Of a stretch of 64,000 nucleotides of DNA, positions 1-8,269 are shown piece after piece. Origin of the DNA: Auritidibacter sp. Marseille-P8566 (GTDB lineage: Bacteria > Actinomycetota > Actinomycetes > Actinomycetales > Microbacteriaceae); contig CAMDEE010000002.1 of assembly GCA_945895375.1 (NCBI GenBank), forward strand, positions 100,265 to 164,264, read 5' to 3'. Every line of letters begins with the position of its first letter. Position 1 is the first letter of the stretch. A program made the position numbers and the translations under genes. The notes beneath the pieces are model-generated. The model was not told the DNA's origin. It was given only the letters and a program-made list of their open reading frames with translations, and made no database searches.

Positions 1-488
1 GGACCGCTCTTTTCAACCTGAGTGATCTTTAGTTCACTGGTGAATGGGATCTCCAGAAGCTTTAGTGCCGCAGCTTTTGCACTTGCTTGGGAATCAAGCA
101 TCATCATGTCGGATTCTTCATCCAATCTGGCATCATCCCAACCCTCAGGATAAATATCTGTGATGTTGATAACAGTCATTGAACTGTCTATTTGAGCAAG
201 TCCAACATCTAGCCATGAAGCACCTCTAGTTGAATTACCCCTCAGGGTAACGGTGAGCATATCCAGTTCACCTGTTACTGGATAAGTTTGTTGACCTGAT
301 ATTGAAATCATTGGGTCACCGTTGATGTCCCCTAGCAAGTTGTAAACAGGACCTGGCTGCTCGACTAGATAAGGGGTAGGTGCTAAAACGAGGAAAAGGC
401 TTCCTCCAACAAGCAAGCCCGTTGTAGTCCAGCTAATCAGTTTCCCCACTAAGGGTTTTCTTCGAGGTTTTTCATCATTTGAGATCAT
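1..488 (-). CDS. PDZ-domain / YlbL-like secreted protease-type protein (3' end missing)
   Basis: Partial gene running off the left edge; about 162 N-terminal residues are visible. A short basic N-terminus is followed by one membrane segment (about residues 18-36, rich in L, V and G) and the conserved juxtamembrane signature APTPYLVEQPGPVYNLLG, typical of the actinobacterial YlbL family (membrane anchor, PDZ domain, Lon-type S16 peptidase domain). The PDZ and protease parts should lie outside the window, so catalytic residues cannot be checked. Two ATGs occur in tandem (491 and 488). The second is preferred because TAGGCT ends exactly 7 bases upstream, the leaderless spacing seen across this window. 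It diverges from the DUF2342 gene, as its homologue does in Mycobacterium (recalled as Rv3194c/Rv3195). Confidence 0.85.
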   Translation of the reverse strand, partial: MISNDEKPRRKPLVGKLISWTTTGLLVGGSLFLVLAPTPYLVEQPGPVYNLLGDINGDPMISISGQQTYPVTGELDMLTVTLRGNSTRGASWLDVGLAQIDSSMTVINITDIYPEGWDDARLDEESDMMMLDSQASAKAAALKLLEIPFTSELKITQVEKSG

Positions 489-495
489 CATCCTT

Positions 496-501
496 AGCCT
501 A
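496..501 (-). promoter_or_regulatory. -10 box (TAGGCT) of the YlbL-like gene, leaderless type
   Basis: On the minus strand TAGGCT is followed by 7 bases and the ATG at 488, so transcription would begin at or next to the start codon. Confidence 0.5.
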
Positions 502-652
502 AACGAGCACCTACGACAGCACCTTCATCTTCAGGAAGTTCTAGGTATTTAGAGTGCTCTGATGGCAACGCTATTGGCGAACAAGCCCCTAGTTCAGCCA
601 CAGGCTATGGAGACTTCTGGGTCAAAGCGTTTAGCGTAGAGTACGAGGACAG

Positions 653-1981
653 ATGAGCGAAGACAACCAAAACGGATTACCTGACCCAGAAGAGCTAAGG
701 CGAATCTGGGAAGAGATGATGAGCCAAGGGTTTGACCCTGAAGCGCTAGCTCAGGCTGCTGGCTTTGATGGCACACCAGAATCTTTGCAACAACTTTTTG
801 CAAACATCCAGGGTGCCTTCCTGATCCCTAACCCACCTAGCGAAGGTTCAGGAGTGAACTGGCAAGCTGCTGCCTCAGGAGCAAAAGAGATAGCAAAGGT
901 TGGCGCTACCTCTTTTGATGACAAGGGTAAGAAAGAACTTAACGAAGCCATCGGTATCGCTAACCTTTGGCTAAATGAAGCGACCAGCATCTCTGAGGTC
1001 GTTCTAGAGCCAAAGCTCCTAAGCCGAACACTTTGGGTTGACGATGCTCTACCTCTATTCAAGTTGTTAGCAGAACCAGTTGCTGATCGCATGAACAGAA
1101 GTCTTGGCGAAGCTATCCAAGAACAACTTCCTGAAGAATTACAAGAATCACTCAAAGGTGCAAGCGAGATCATGCGATCAGCAGGAGCAATGATGTTTGC
1201 AATGCAGTTAGGTCAAGCTTTAGGGCAACTCTCTAAGGAAGCGCTAACCGGAACTGAAGTTGGTCTTCCTATTTATACAGACCAACGGCCAGCTTTTGTA
1301 ATTCAAAACCTCCAGGAGTTCATCGCAACACTAGAACTTGGTAATGATCAAGACCAGGCTTACATCTACATGGTGCTTAGAGAACTCGCGCACACTAGAT
1401 TGTTCAGGCATTCACGCTGGCTAAGAGAAAAGGTAGTGGCTCAGATTCGTGAATATGCAGCTGGTATTTCTTTTGACACCAGTCGCATGCAAGAGATGAG
1501 CGAAGGCTTTGATCCGCAGAACCCTCAAGAACTTCAAGCGGCTTTAGAGTCTGGCGCATTCCTTGCAGCCAGATCTCCAAGTCAGCAGTTAGCACTAGAT
1601 AGCATCGAAACAAATCTTGCTCTTATTGAAGGCTGGGTTGATGCAGTCACTAACGAAGCAGCAAAGCGCTTACCTAAAGCTGATGCCATTCGTGAAGCAG
1701 TAAGACGAAGAAGGGCTACCGGAGGTCCTGCTGAAAGAACATTCCAAACTCTTGTTGGTTTAGAACTTCGACCAAAGCGTCTAAGAGAAGCAACTGCCTT
1801 ATGGCAGCAGATTGGTCTTGCGCTTGGAAATGAAAAACGTGATGCTCTTTGGGATCACCCTGATTTTCTTCCAACGGCAAACGATATTGATAACCCAGAC
1901 AAATACGTTGCACGAATCAAATCTGATTTGGGAATTCCAGATGCCATGGATCAAGCCTTGAGAGATTTACTCGGCGAATAA
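653..1981 (+). CDS. DUF2342 zincin-like putative hydrolase
   Basis: A 442-residue soluble protein of the actinobacterial DUF2342 family (annotated elsewhere as zinc-dependent metalloprotease or F420-biosynthesis-associated protein). The acidic N-terminus (residues 1-30) leads into an alpha-helical body. The family signature is LRELAHTRLFRHSRWLR at about residues 242-258, the place of a zincin-type helix: E and H are kept, but it is not a canonical HExxH, so proteolytic activity is unproven. An AMMFAMQLGQALGQLS helix typical of the family is at about residues 179-194. The start is an ATG with GAGGA three bases upstream. It lies head-to-head with the YlbL-like gene and 49 bases before the ThiF-like gene, a conserved actinobacterial arrangement. 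True biochemical role unknown. Confidence 0.85.
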   Translation: MSEDNQNGLPDPEELRRIWEEMMSQGFDPEALAQAAGFDGTPESLQQLFANIQGAFLIPNPPSEGSGVNWQAAASGAKEIAKVGATSFDDKGKKELNEAIGIANLWLNEATSISEVVLEPKLLSRTLWVDDALPLFKLLAEPVADRMNRSLGEAIQEQLPEELQESLKGASEIMRSAGAMMFAMQLGQALGQLSKEALTGTEVGLPIYTDQRPAFVIQNLQEFIATLELGNDQDQAYIYMVLRELAHTRLFRHSRWLREKVVAQIREYAAGISFDTSRMQEMSEGFDPQNPQELQAALESGAFLAARSPSQQLALDSIETNLALIEGWVDAVTNEAAKRLPKADAIREAVRRRRATGGPAERTFQTLVGLELRPKRLREATALWQQIGLALGNEKRDALWDHPDFLPTANDIDNPDKYVARIKSDLGIPDAMDQALRDLLGE

Positions 1982-2030
1982 CTGTTGAGAACCAAAGCAG
2001 TCTCATTAAAATTTAGGCAGACTGTAAAAC

Positions 2031-3095
2031 GTGTTCCATCGAATAAACAAAGCTCAACCAGCACTCTGGCGTGACCCAAACACAATCCAAATAGGTTTTG
2101 GCAATAACAGTGTCGCAATCGAACAACTATCTATCGCCCAGCAGCAAATCATCGAGGCACTTTACAGTGGCGTTGTAGATGGTCAGCAAGAAGTTCTAGA
2201 CGAAACCTTCAAAGCAGCCAAGGGAACAACGCAAGACCTAATAGCAAGACTCGGTTCAGTGATGGAAGCTAAAGAATCTTCTAGTAACAAATTTGGACCT
2301 TGGCAAGAGTTAGCTTTTGCTGAATTGGCTCGAGCAGCCCTGGACTATGACGTTAATCCCGAAATGGTTCTAGCTGAGCGTTGGCAAAGAACTGTTCACC
2401 TTGACCAGTTAGACAAATCAGGTTCAGTTCTAGCAAAAGGCTTGTTAGCAAGTGGTGTTGGCACGGTTGTCACTCACGATGACGGCCGAGTATTGAACAC
2501 AGACCTCGGTGAACTTGGTTACAGCAAAGAAGATCTAGGTAAATCAAGATTTGAAATATTTAAACAAGAATTACAAAGACTTTCTCTTCCCCAGGAAACT
2601 AAGAACAGGTTTCTAGATCTAAATATCAAGCCAAGCAAAGCTCTCAAGACATCTTTTGCAATCACCATAGGTCATCTTGCAACCAGACCCTCAACATACA
2701 TTCGCTGGCTCAATAGGGATGTTCCACACTTAAGCATCACCTTCGATATGAATGAGACCAAGATAAGTCCAATCATCATTCCAGGTGAGACTCCTTGCCT
2801 AAATTGTCTTGCTGAGTATGCAGTCGATGAAGACCCAGCCTGGCCAGCACTTGCATCGCAACTTATTGATTTACCTAGAACTAGAGATGACAGTGCATCG
2901 CTGTTAGCCGCAACAGGATTAGCACTTCGAGCAACACTGAGACACTTAGATCAATCGGCTGGGTTCAAGGTGTCTAAAGATGAAGAAAATGAATACAGCC
3001 AGGGATACCGCTTAGATTACGCAACAGGAAATGTTGAGAGGACAAAATACAACTTCCACAAGCTCTGCAATTGTCGAAGCTTAGATCAGGTCTAG
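2031..3095 (+). CDS. ThiF/E1-like, TOMM leader-binding-like protein (orphan)
   Basis: A 354-residue protein beginning with GTG. It resembles the actinobacterial family annotated as ThiF-like or TOMM precursor leader peptide-binding protein. The clearest feature is a probable structural zinc site: C256xxC259 (in PCLNC) and C346xC348 near the extreme C-terminus (LCNC), as in E1-like and cyclodehydratase folds. No ATP-binding GxGxxG typical of active ThiF/MoeB adenylyltransferases is obvious; the segment KGLLASGVGTVVTHDDGRV (about 137-155) is where a nucleotide-binding strand and loop would lie. No precursor peptide, YcaO or dehydrogenase gene is nearby, so a RiPP role is not supported. Its 3' end overlaps uvrD2 by 15 bases on the opposite strand. 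Confidence 0.6.
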   Translation: MFHRINKAQPALWRDPNTIQIGFGNNSVAIEQLSIAQQQIIEALYSGVVDGQQEVLDETFKAAKGTTQDLIARLGSVMEAKESSSNKFGPWQELAFAELARAALDYDVNPEMVLAERWQRTVHLDQLDKSGSVLAKGLLASGVGTVVTHDDGRVLNTDLGELGYSKEDLGKSRFEIFKQELQRLSLPQETKNRFLDLNIKPSKALKTSFAITIGHLATRPSTYIRWLNRDVPHLSITFDMNETKISPIIIPGETPCLNCLAEYAVDEDPAWPALASQLIDLPRTRDDSASLLAATGLALRATLRHLDQSAGFKVSKDEENEYSQGYRLDYATGNVERTKYNFHKLCNCRSLDQV

Positions 3096-4751
3096 GAACC
3101 TGCTTCTAGTTCTCGCTCTGTCATCAGAACCATCTTTGTTAGCCCAAGTGATGAATAACTCATCCTTAGCTCTTGTTATGGCAACGTAGAAAAGACGCTG
3201 TTCTTCTGAGATTTGTGAATCTGTTTTCGCATAGCTAATTGGAATGTATCCCTCGACTGCTCCAATAATGAACACTGCTTGGTACTCAAGACCTTTAGCA
3301 GCGTGCATAGTGCTGAGTGTGATCGACTCTCTAGTTGGTTCATGTTGAGATCTTTGACGTTCTTCAAGTTCATTAGCAAAGTTCTTTATCGTTGCTTCTT
3401 CACCTAGGTCATCTGCAATCTTAACGAATGAGTTCAATGCTTCCCACTCTTCTAGTGCTCGACCTGAAACCTCTGGGGCAATACTCTGCCAGCCAAGGCT
3501 TCTAGCAATAGCAGAAACAGTTTCATAGAGACTCTTACCCGTTGGGTTAGCGGCTTCCGCTCGCACCATTCGAACAGCGGACATGATCTCAGGTCTACTG
3601 AAGTAGCGCTGCCCTCCCCTGACCTGATACTCAACGCCTGCTTTACTTAGTGCATTCTCAATGTGTTCAGATTGAGCATTGATTCGATAGAGCACAGCTA
3701 TCTGACTTGCTTTCACACCACTAGAAAGAAGATCTTTGATTTTGTTAGCAACAAAATCACACTCCTGTTCTCTGTCGCTAAACTCAAGCACCAACGGATC
3801 GCATCCTCTTGGTCTAACCGCTTGAAGTGGATGAGACTTTTGATTTCCCCTAACCCGATTGGCTAGCGAGATTACTTCGGGCGTGGAACGGTAGTTACTG
3901 GTTAGCGAGAATACATTCGCACCTGGATATCTCAATTCAAAGTTCTCTAGGAATGAGGCACTAGCGCCAGTAAATGAATAGATAGTTTGGTTCGGATCTC
4001 CAACTACACAGAGATCACTTCTATCGCCAAGCCAAGTGTCAAGTAGCTCCTGTTGCAGTCTAGAAATATCTTGATACTCGTCAACCGTGAAAAACCGATA
4101 CTGCTGGTGAAGGTGAGCTAGCGCTCTAGGTTCTGCCCGCAACATTCCTGTGCAGAGCAGTAAAACATCTTCCCAGTCAATTTGCTTGGCTTTTACTTTT
4201 GCATCTTCGTAAGCTTGTTGAATCTCAAAAGAGCGAATCGGGGAAAGCCCTTGAATAACCGGCCTAGTCGATAGTTCGTCTTGGTATTCCTCGAGACTCA
4301 ACATTGAATACTTGCGCCATTCAATCTCGGCAGCGATATCTCTAATGCTGTTTGCATCAAGACGTATCTTTAGTTCTTCAGCAGCCGTTCCGATGGCCCT
4401 TGATTTTGAGTCCATAACTCTTGGTGCTTCAATACCAAAGAACTCCCGCCAAAAGTATTGCAATTGAGAAAGAGCTGCTGCGTGAAAAGTTTTAGCATTG
4501 ACCGAGTCCACACCGAGCCCTCGAAGCCTTGCCCTAAGTTCACCTGCTGCACGATTGGTATAGGTAAGTGCCATCACGCGGTTCTCTGGATAGTCTCCTC
4601 GCAAGATTCCATAGGCAATTCGATGAGTAATAGTTCTGGTCTTACCTGTACCAGCACCAGCAAGAATTACAGTTGGTCCTAGAAGTGATTGGGCTGCTTC
4701 ACGTTGCTCTTCATCCAGAGCATTCAGAATGTCATCTGCTTCAAAGGCCAT
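3081..4751 (-). CDS. uvrD2: ATP-dependent DNA helicase UvrD2, short form without HRDC
   Basis: A 556-residue SF1A 3'-5' DNA helicase for DNA unwinding in repair and replication. Motifs in order: Q-motif region (LDEEQREAA), Walker A GAGTGKT (32-38), motif Ia (LTYTNRAAGELRARL), DEYQD Walker B, VVGDPNQTIYSFTGA (motif III), SNYRSTPEV (motif IV), TMHAAKGLEY (motif V) and YVAITRAKDEL (motif VI). Mycobacterial UvrD2 is around 700 residues with a C-terminal zinc-binding and HRDC module. This protein stops right after the SRFLDLI segment that precedes that module. The ATG start is three bases after the nudC stop, so the two are probably one operon. The gene ends inside the ThiF-like gene. Confidence 0.93.
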   Translation of the reverse strand: MAFEADDILNALDEEQREAAQSLLGPTVILAGAGTGKTRTITHRIAYGILRGDYPENRVMALTYTNRAAGELRARLRGLGVDSVNAKTFHAAALSQLQYFWREFFGIEAPRVMDSKSRAIGTAAEELKIRLDANSIRDIAAEIEWRKYSMLSLEEYQDELSTRPVIQGLSPIRSFEIQQAYEDAKVKAKQIDWEDVLLLCTGMLRAEPRALAHLHQQYRFFTVDEYQDISRLQQELLDTWLGDRSDLCVVGDPNQTIYSFTGASASFLENFELRYPGANVFSLTSNYRSTPEVISLANRVRGNQKSHPLQAVRPRGCDPLVLEFSDREQECDFVANKIKDLLSSGVKASQIAVLYRINAQSEHIENALSKAGVEYQVRGGQRYFSRPEIMSAVRMVRAEAANPTGKSLYETVSAIARSLGWQSIAPEVSGRALEEWEALNSFVKIADDLGEEATIKNFANELEERQRSQHEPTRESITLSTMHAAKGLEYQAVFIIGAVEGYIPISYAKTDSQISEEQRLFYVAITRAKDELFITWANKDGSDDRARTRSRFLDLI

Positions 4752-4754
4752 GAG

Positions 4755-5699
4755 CTATCCGTTGAGTTCTGTTGCTGAAATTACTTCTTCACCCAACCAG
4801 TGTTCAATCAAAGATCTTGCGATTGAAATCTTTGAAGGCAACAGGATATCCTTTGCTTCAGCCTTGAGTTCTTCTCTGGAGAACCAGCGAAGCTTGGCTA
4901 TCTCAACTCCATCAGGTCTGATATCTTCTGGAGAATTACTAGGATCAACTGACGCTTGGAATCCCAACATAAGTGAATAAGGATATGGCCAAGATTGGCT
5001 AGCAAGATAAACAGGATTTGTAACTAGTAATCCTGACTCCTCTTTCATCTCTCTAATCACTGCGGCTTCAAGTGATTCAGCTGCCTCAACGAAGCCAGCC
5101 AAAATAGACCAACGGTTCTGATCCCAACTTCCTTGGGTTCCAAGGAGCAATCTGTCCTGGTCATCGGTTATAGCAACAATCACTGCCGCATCTGTTCTTG
5201 GAAAGAGTTGTCTATCTTCAGAAACACAAAGCCTTGACCAGCCACCCTGCTGCATCACAGTTATCGCTCCACAGTTAGGACAGTGCTGATGGGTTTCGTG
5301 CCAGTTGTGAATAGCTAGTGCTTGAGTAAACAGAGCTGCATCTCTTGGATGTAATCCTGCGCCACTTCTTCTAAGCTCATGCCATTTACTTTCATCAGGT
5401 TCAATAGCCTTTGCCGCATTGTCGCTAAGAACGGAAAGAACAACCGCAGTTCCAATCTTTTGATCTGCTAAGTCAACAGTTGTTCGTCCTAGATAAACGC
5501 GATACTTTCCCGCTGTTGCTTGCTCTGTGGTTAGAAGTTTTAGATGACCATCTTGAATCAGGGTCTTACCTTTGTATAAAACTATGATTCTTGTCTCGTT
5601 TTCGAGCCATAACTTATCAAATAGCTCAGAATCATCCCGAGCCTCGGCGTCACGGTTTAGAACCGCTTGGGCCATTGGCAAAACTAATGGGATGCTCAT
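4755..5699 (-). CDS. nudC: NAD(+) diphosphatase / NAD-capped RNA hydrolase NudC
   Basis: A 314-residue Nudix hydrolase that cleaves NADH/NAD+ (and NAD caps on RNA in characterised homologues) to NMN and AMP. The variable N-terminal domain is followed by a zinc-ribbon-like segment (CPNCG, then a single further C in SRLC), the FPRTDAAVIVAI strand, the Nudix box GFVEAAESLEAAVIREMKEE (G...E..REx.EE) and the NudC-specific SQSWPYPYSLMLGF motif that recognises NADH (family consensus SQPWPFPxS). The fourth zinc cysteine of the E. coli enzyme is not evident. It heads a two-gene unit with uvrD2 and diverges from the APH-fold gene. Confidence 0.93.
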   Translation of the reverse strand: MSIPLVLPMAQAVLNRDAEARDDSELFDKLWLENETRIIVLYKGKTLIQDGHLKLLTTEQATAGKYRVYLGRTTVDLADQKIGTAVVLSVLSDNAAKAIEPDESKWHELRRSGAGLHPRDAALFTQALAIHNWHETHQHCPNCGAITVMQQGGWSRLCVSEDRQLFPRTDAAVIVAITDDQDRLLLGTQGSWDQNRWSILAGFVEAAESLEAAVIREMKEESGLLVTNPVYLASQSWPYPYSLMLGFQASVDPSNSPEDIRPDGVEIAKLRWFSREELKAEAKDILLPSKISIARSLIEHWLGEEVISATELNG

Positions 5700-5761
5700 G
5701 AGTCTTTCTTTATGTCTCTAATAGATGCGTGGCGATAACAGAAGTTACCTAGGTTCTTGTC

Positions 5762-5767
5762 TAACCT
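5762..5767 (+). promoter_or_regulatory. -10 box (TAACCT) of the APH-fold gene, leaderless type
   Basis: TAACCT, 7 bases, then the ATG at 5775. This argues for that ATG over the TTG at 5757, which would lie upstream of the promoter box. Confidence 0.5.
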
Positions 5768-5774
5768 AAAAACC

Positions 5775-6869
5775 ATGGGTAAACCTTCCTTGATTTTAGC
5801 GGCGTTAGCAGCCGATGCTCTTCCTGGCCTTAATTTCATTAAGGTTCAGAAGCAGACACGGGATGATGCGGCTGTTTCCGTTGAGCTTTTGACTACCGAC
5901 GATGATCGTCTAATCCTTCTAAAGTCTCCACTGGATTCACTAGCCAGCACTGACCTAGGCACCGAAGTTAGAGCCCTTCAGGTCCTCAAGCACGTTTCGC
6001 TACCGTTCAGCATTTCTGCCTACCTTGGCAAAACATCTCCTAAGGCCATCAGAGTTGCTCTGGCTTTTGATTATGTCCCAGGAAACCCGACCGATCTAAC
6101 TCGTATGAAAATAGATGACCCACAAGTTAGCTCTATTGGTCAAGCCCTATCAGCAATCCACTCGATTCCAACTGCATTGATTTCAGATGCTGGTTTGCCT
6201 GAATACGACCCTGCCGAACGTGTTCGCATCATGGTTGCTGAATTCGATCGTGCCATGGATACCGGCAAGGTTCACCCTGATCTTCTAGAGCGCTGGCAGA
6301 CTGCCCTATTTGATGTAAACCTCTTTAAGTACCGTCCAACTGTGATTCATGGATCTATGAAGAGTGATTTCCTACTATGTCAGGGCGACGTTGTTGTTGG
6401 CGTTATTGAGTGGGGTCTACTTTCAGTTGACGACCCAGCCTTAGATTTTGCTTTCCTTCACAATGAGGGCAACCAAGATCTTGCCGAAGCTGCGATTCTT
6501 GCCTATGAAGGCTCCACCAGGGCAGACAGGAACTTCAGACAAAGAGCTCAACTGCACTACGAGCTAACTTTTGCAAGTTACCTAATCGAAGCAATAGCCA
6601 GTGGCGACGAGGCAGAGATTGAAGAAGCCATCTCACAAATTACCTGGCTGCACGAAATGTTTGTTGCTGGGGAACTTCCATCCCTACGCCCTACCGATTT
6701 CACCATGAGTGGGGCTGAAGTCATTGTGCCTATCTCCCAGGCAGCCTCTTTTACCGCCCCAGTGACTATCGTGACCGAATCCATTGAGGTAGTGGACCTA
6801 GCCGAGGTCAAGCCATCAGCCGAAGAGCCTTCGCCTCAGGCTAAAAAGGACGAGGACGAACTTTTCTAG
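5775..6869 (+). CDS. APH-fold phosphotransferase-like protein, probable pseudokinase
   Basis: A 364-residue protein with the aminoglycoside/choline-kinase-like fold. Visible landmarks: an N-lobe strand pattern with RLILLKSPLDSLASTDLGTEVRALQVL, where K and E could be the ATP-site pair; the hinge region FDYVPGNP; and the C-lobe loop. In active members the catalytic loop is HGDxxxxN and the metal motif begins with D. Here they read HGSMKSDFLL (H192, G193, S194) and EWG (E212-G214), so the catalytic Asp and the Asn are absent. DDPALDFAFL, the usual structural motif, is kept. The last 60 or so residues are a low-complexity E/P/A/K-rich tail ending KKDEDELF. It is not evidence of antibiotic resistance. 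Function unknown; it is a conserved neighbour of nudC/uvrD2 in this lineage by my recollection. Confidence 0.75.
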   Translation: MGKPSLILAALAADALPGLNFIKVQKQTRDDAAVSVELLTTDDDRLILLKSPLDSLASTDLGTEVRALQVLKHVSLPFSISAYLGKTSPKAIRVALAFDYVPGNPTDLTRMKIDDPQVSSIGQALSAIHSIPTALISDAGLPEYDPAERVRIMVAEFDRAMDTGKVHPDLLERWQTALFDVNLFKYRPTVIHGSMKSDFLLCQGDVVVGVIEWGLLSVDDPALDFAFLHNEGNQDLAEAAILAYEGSTRADRNFRQRAQLHYELTFASYLIEAIASGDEAEIEEAISQITWLHEMFVAGELPSLRPTDFTMSGAEVIVPISQAASFTAPVTIVTESIEVVDLAEVKPSAEEPSPQAKKDEDELF

Positions 6870-6929
6870 AAGTTTCTTTTCTTGCCTTAGGTGCAGGTAA
6901 TCTAGGGAGTAAGAAAAGAAAGAAGCGTC

Positions 6930-7154
6930 ATGGAAATCAGAATCGGCTTACAAAACACAGCTCGAGAACTGGCCTTTGAATCAAAGCAGAGTGCCAGCGA
7001 AATCGAGAAGAGTATTGAAGGCGCTCTAAGTTCTGGTGCAAAGCAACTAAAGCTCACCGATGAAAAGGGTCGAGTCTTTATTGTTCCTGTTGATGCTTTA
7101 GCGTACGTCGAGATCGGTGCCGAAGAGGCTCGAAGAGTTGGATTTATTGCCTAA
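6930..7154 (+). CDS. DUF3107 small conserved actinobacterial protein
   Basis: A 74-residue protein starting MEIRIGLQNTARELAFES. It is full length for DUF3107, a family nearly confined to Actinobacteria (recalled as TB9.4/Rv3208A in Mycobacterium). A beta-strand pattern and the region TDEKGRVFIVPVDALAYVEIG are typical. No catalytic motif is visible and the role is unknown. The stop codon overlaps the next start by one base (TAATG), so it is co-translated with the small membrane protein. Confidence 0.9.
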   Translation: MEIRIGLQNTARELAFESKQSASEIEKSIEGALSSGAKQLKLTDEKGRVFIVPVDALAYVEIGAEEARRVGFIA

Positions 7155-7426
7155 TGGAACTTGCATTCATTCTTGTTTATGGTTCACTACTTGGCCTAAT
7201 GGCCCCATACATGATTGCCGGTAAGGAGAACTACGGAGTTCTTCTTGCCCCGGGTCTGTCATTGGTTTATGGATTCGTCTCATGGACTATCTGCACATGG
7301 GTAGGACTTAGCTACGAAGACTTCTGGATCTGGGCAATCACAATGTTGGGTATGCCAGCGGTAATGATTCTTGGTGTTCGCTTTATTCGCGAGCGCAGAA
7401 TTGCTAAGAACCCAACAGCTATCTAA
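7154..7426 (+). CDS. Small membrane protein, three predicted transmembrane helices
   Basis: A 90-residue hydrophobic protein not assigned to a named family. Predicted helices: residues about 2-22 (ending before AGKENYG), 28-50 and 56-76, followed by a basic tail (RFIRERRIAKNPTAI) that should be cytoplasmic. The start ATG overlaps the stop of the DUF3107 gene. It ends one base before the converging ferritin-like gene. Confidence 0.7.
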   Translation: MELAFILVYGSLLGLMAPYMIAGKENYGVLLAPGLSLVYGFVSWTICTWVGLSYEDFWIWAITMLGMPAVMILGVRFIRERRIAKNPTAI

Positions 7427-7427
7427 T

Positions 7428-8204
7428 TTAGGCAGCTAACCCGATAGCTTCCATGCGAGCTCCGTGAGCTCCAGTTAGTTCTGAAATAAGTGGCTCTAGT
7501 TTTGCATACGCTGCCAAGTTAACTTGATTCTCTTCTTCAACAGTAAGTTTCTTGGTCTTTGGAATGTGGGCAAGCTTACGGTTATCAAAAGCTGCTCTTA
7601 GTTCTAGTAAGACATCTCCCATGAGTCTTCTACCCCACAGTGCCAAACGATGGCCCAACACTGGATCTGCCTGTATTGATTCAGTTAGAACACGCTTAGC
7701 AAACTTCTCAAAGGTCTTATCTCTAAGAGCTTTCTCAACTTCAGCCTGTAATTCATCATTCAGACCGGAAGCCAATCTTGAATAGAAGTCATCGAGTAAT
7801 CCTGAAGTCAGATAAACCTTGATTACTACCTCATACCAATCAAGACCGATGGTGTTTGAGTGGAAAACTGCAATACGTTCTTTGAACGGAGTCATCTCAG
7901 CAGCAGGATCAGCACCTAGTTCAACGAGCTTCTTAGAAAGTTGACGATACTTATCAAAACTCTTCGCTGTTGCTTCGCTAAGCTCTGCCTTGTATTGGGT
8001 GTTTGGTGAATACTTCAAAGCGGCAGTAAGAATCTCAAAGTTTGCTAACTGCAAGTAAGCCAACTGACCTAGGAAAGCTTTAGGTTCTGGTGTGTATGGC
8101 TTGAGGTTAATAGCCCTAGTGTTTCTAGCAACCTTCTCCTCGCTACGAGGAGCGACAGTAAGTTGCTTGGCAACCTTGCGTAGACGTTTCAACCATTCGA
8201 ACAC
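7428..8204 (-). CDS. Ferritin-like fold protein (MiaE-like family)
   Basis: A 258-residue mostly helical protein. It matches the actinobacterial ferritin-like family found beside the RhlE-type helicase (recalled as Rv3210c), often annotated as tRNA-(ms2io6A)-hydroxylase-like. The four-helix core runs from about residue 45 (FLGQLAYLQLANFEILTAAL) to about residue 215. Possible metal-site acidic residues occur (FEIL, YEVV, DDFY), but the full two-ExxH di-iron pattern of MiaE is not visible, so hydroxylase activity should not be assumed. GTG start at 8204, with TAAGAT six bases upstream. It is divergent from the DEAD-box helicase gene. Confidence 0.72.
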   Translation of the reverse strand: MFEWLKRLRKVAKQLTVAPRSEEKVARNTRAINLKPYTPEPKAFLGQLAYLQLANFEILTAALKYSPNTQYKAELSEATAKSFDKYRQLSKKLVELGADPAAEMTPFKERIAVFHSNTIGLDWYEVVIKVYLTSGLLDDFYSRLASGLNDELQAEVEKALRDKTFEKFAKRVLTESIQADPVLGHRLALWGRRLMGDVLLELRAAFDNRKLAHIPKTKKLTVEEENQVNLAAYAKLEPLISELTGAHGARMEAIGLAA

Positions 8205-8210
8205 CGAACC

Positions 8211-8216
8211 ATCTTA
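8211..8216 (-). promoter_or_regulatory. -10 box (TAAGAT) of the ferritin-like gene, leaderless type
   Basis: On the minus strand TAAGAT is followed by 6 bases and GTG at 8204. This supports the GTG start. Confidence 0.5.
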
Positions 8217-8269
8217 ACCTGCCAAATACATGGTTAGACTTGCCTAGATAAGACAGGCGGCCAAAACTA

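Noticed and set aside
2031..3095. RiPP (TOMM) biosynthetic cluster
   Set aside because: Only one TOMM-like protein is present; no precursor, YcaO or export genes nearby.
5775..6869. Aminoglycoside or macrolide resistance phosphotransferase
   Set aside because: The catalytic Asp and Asn are missing, the genomic context is housekeeping and no mobile element is present.
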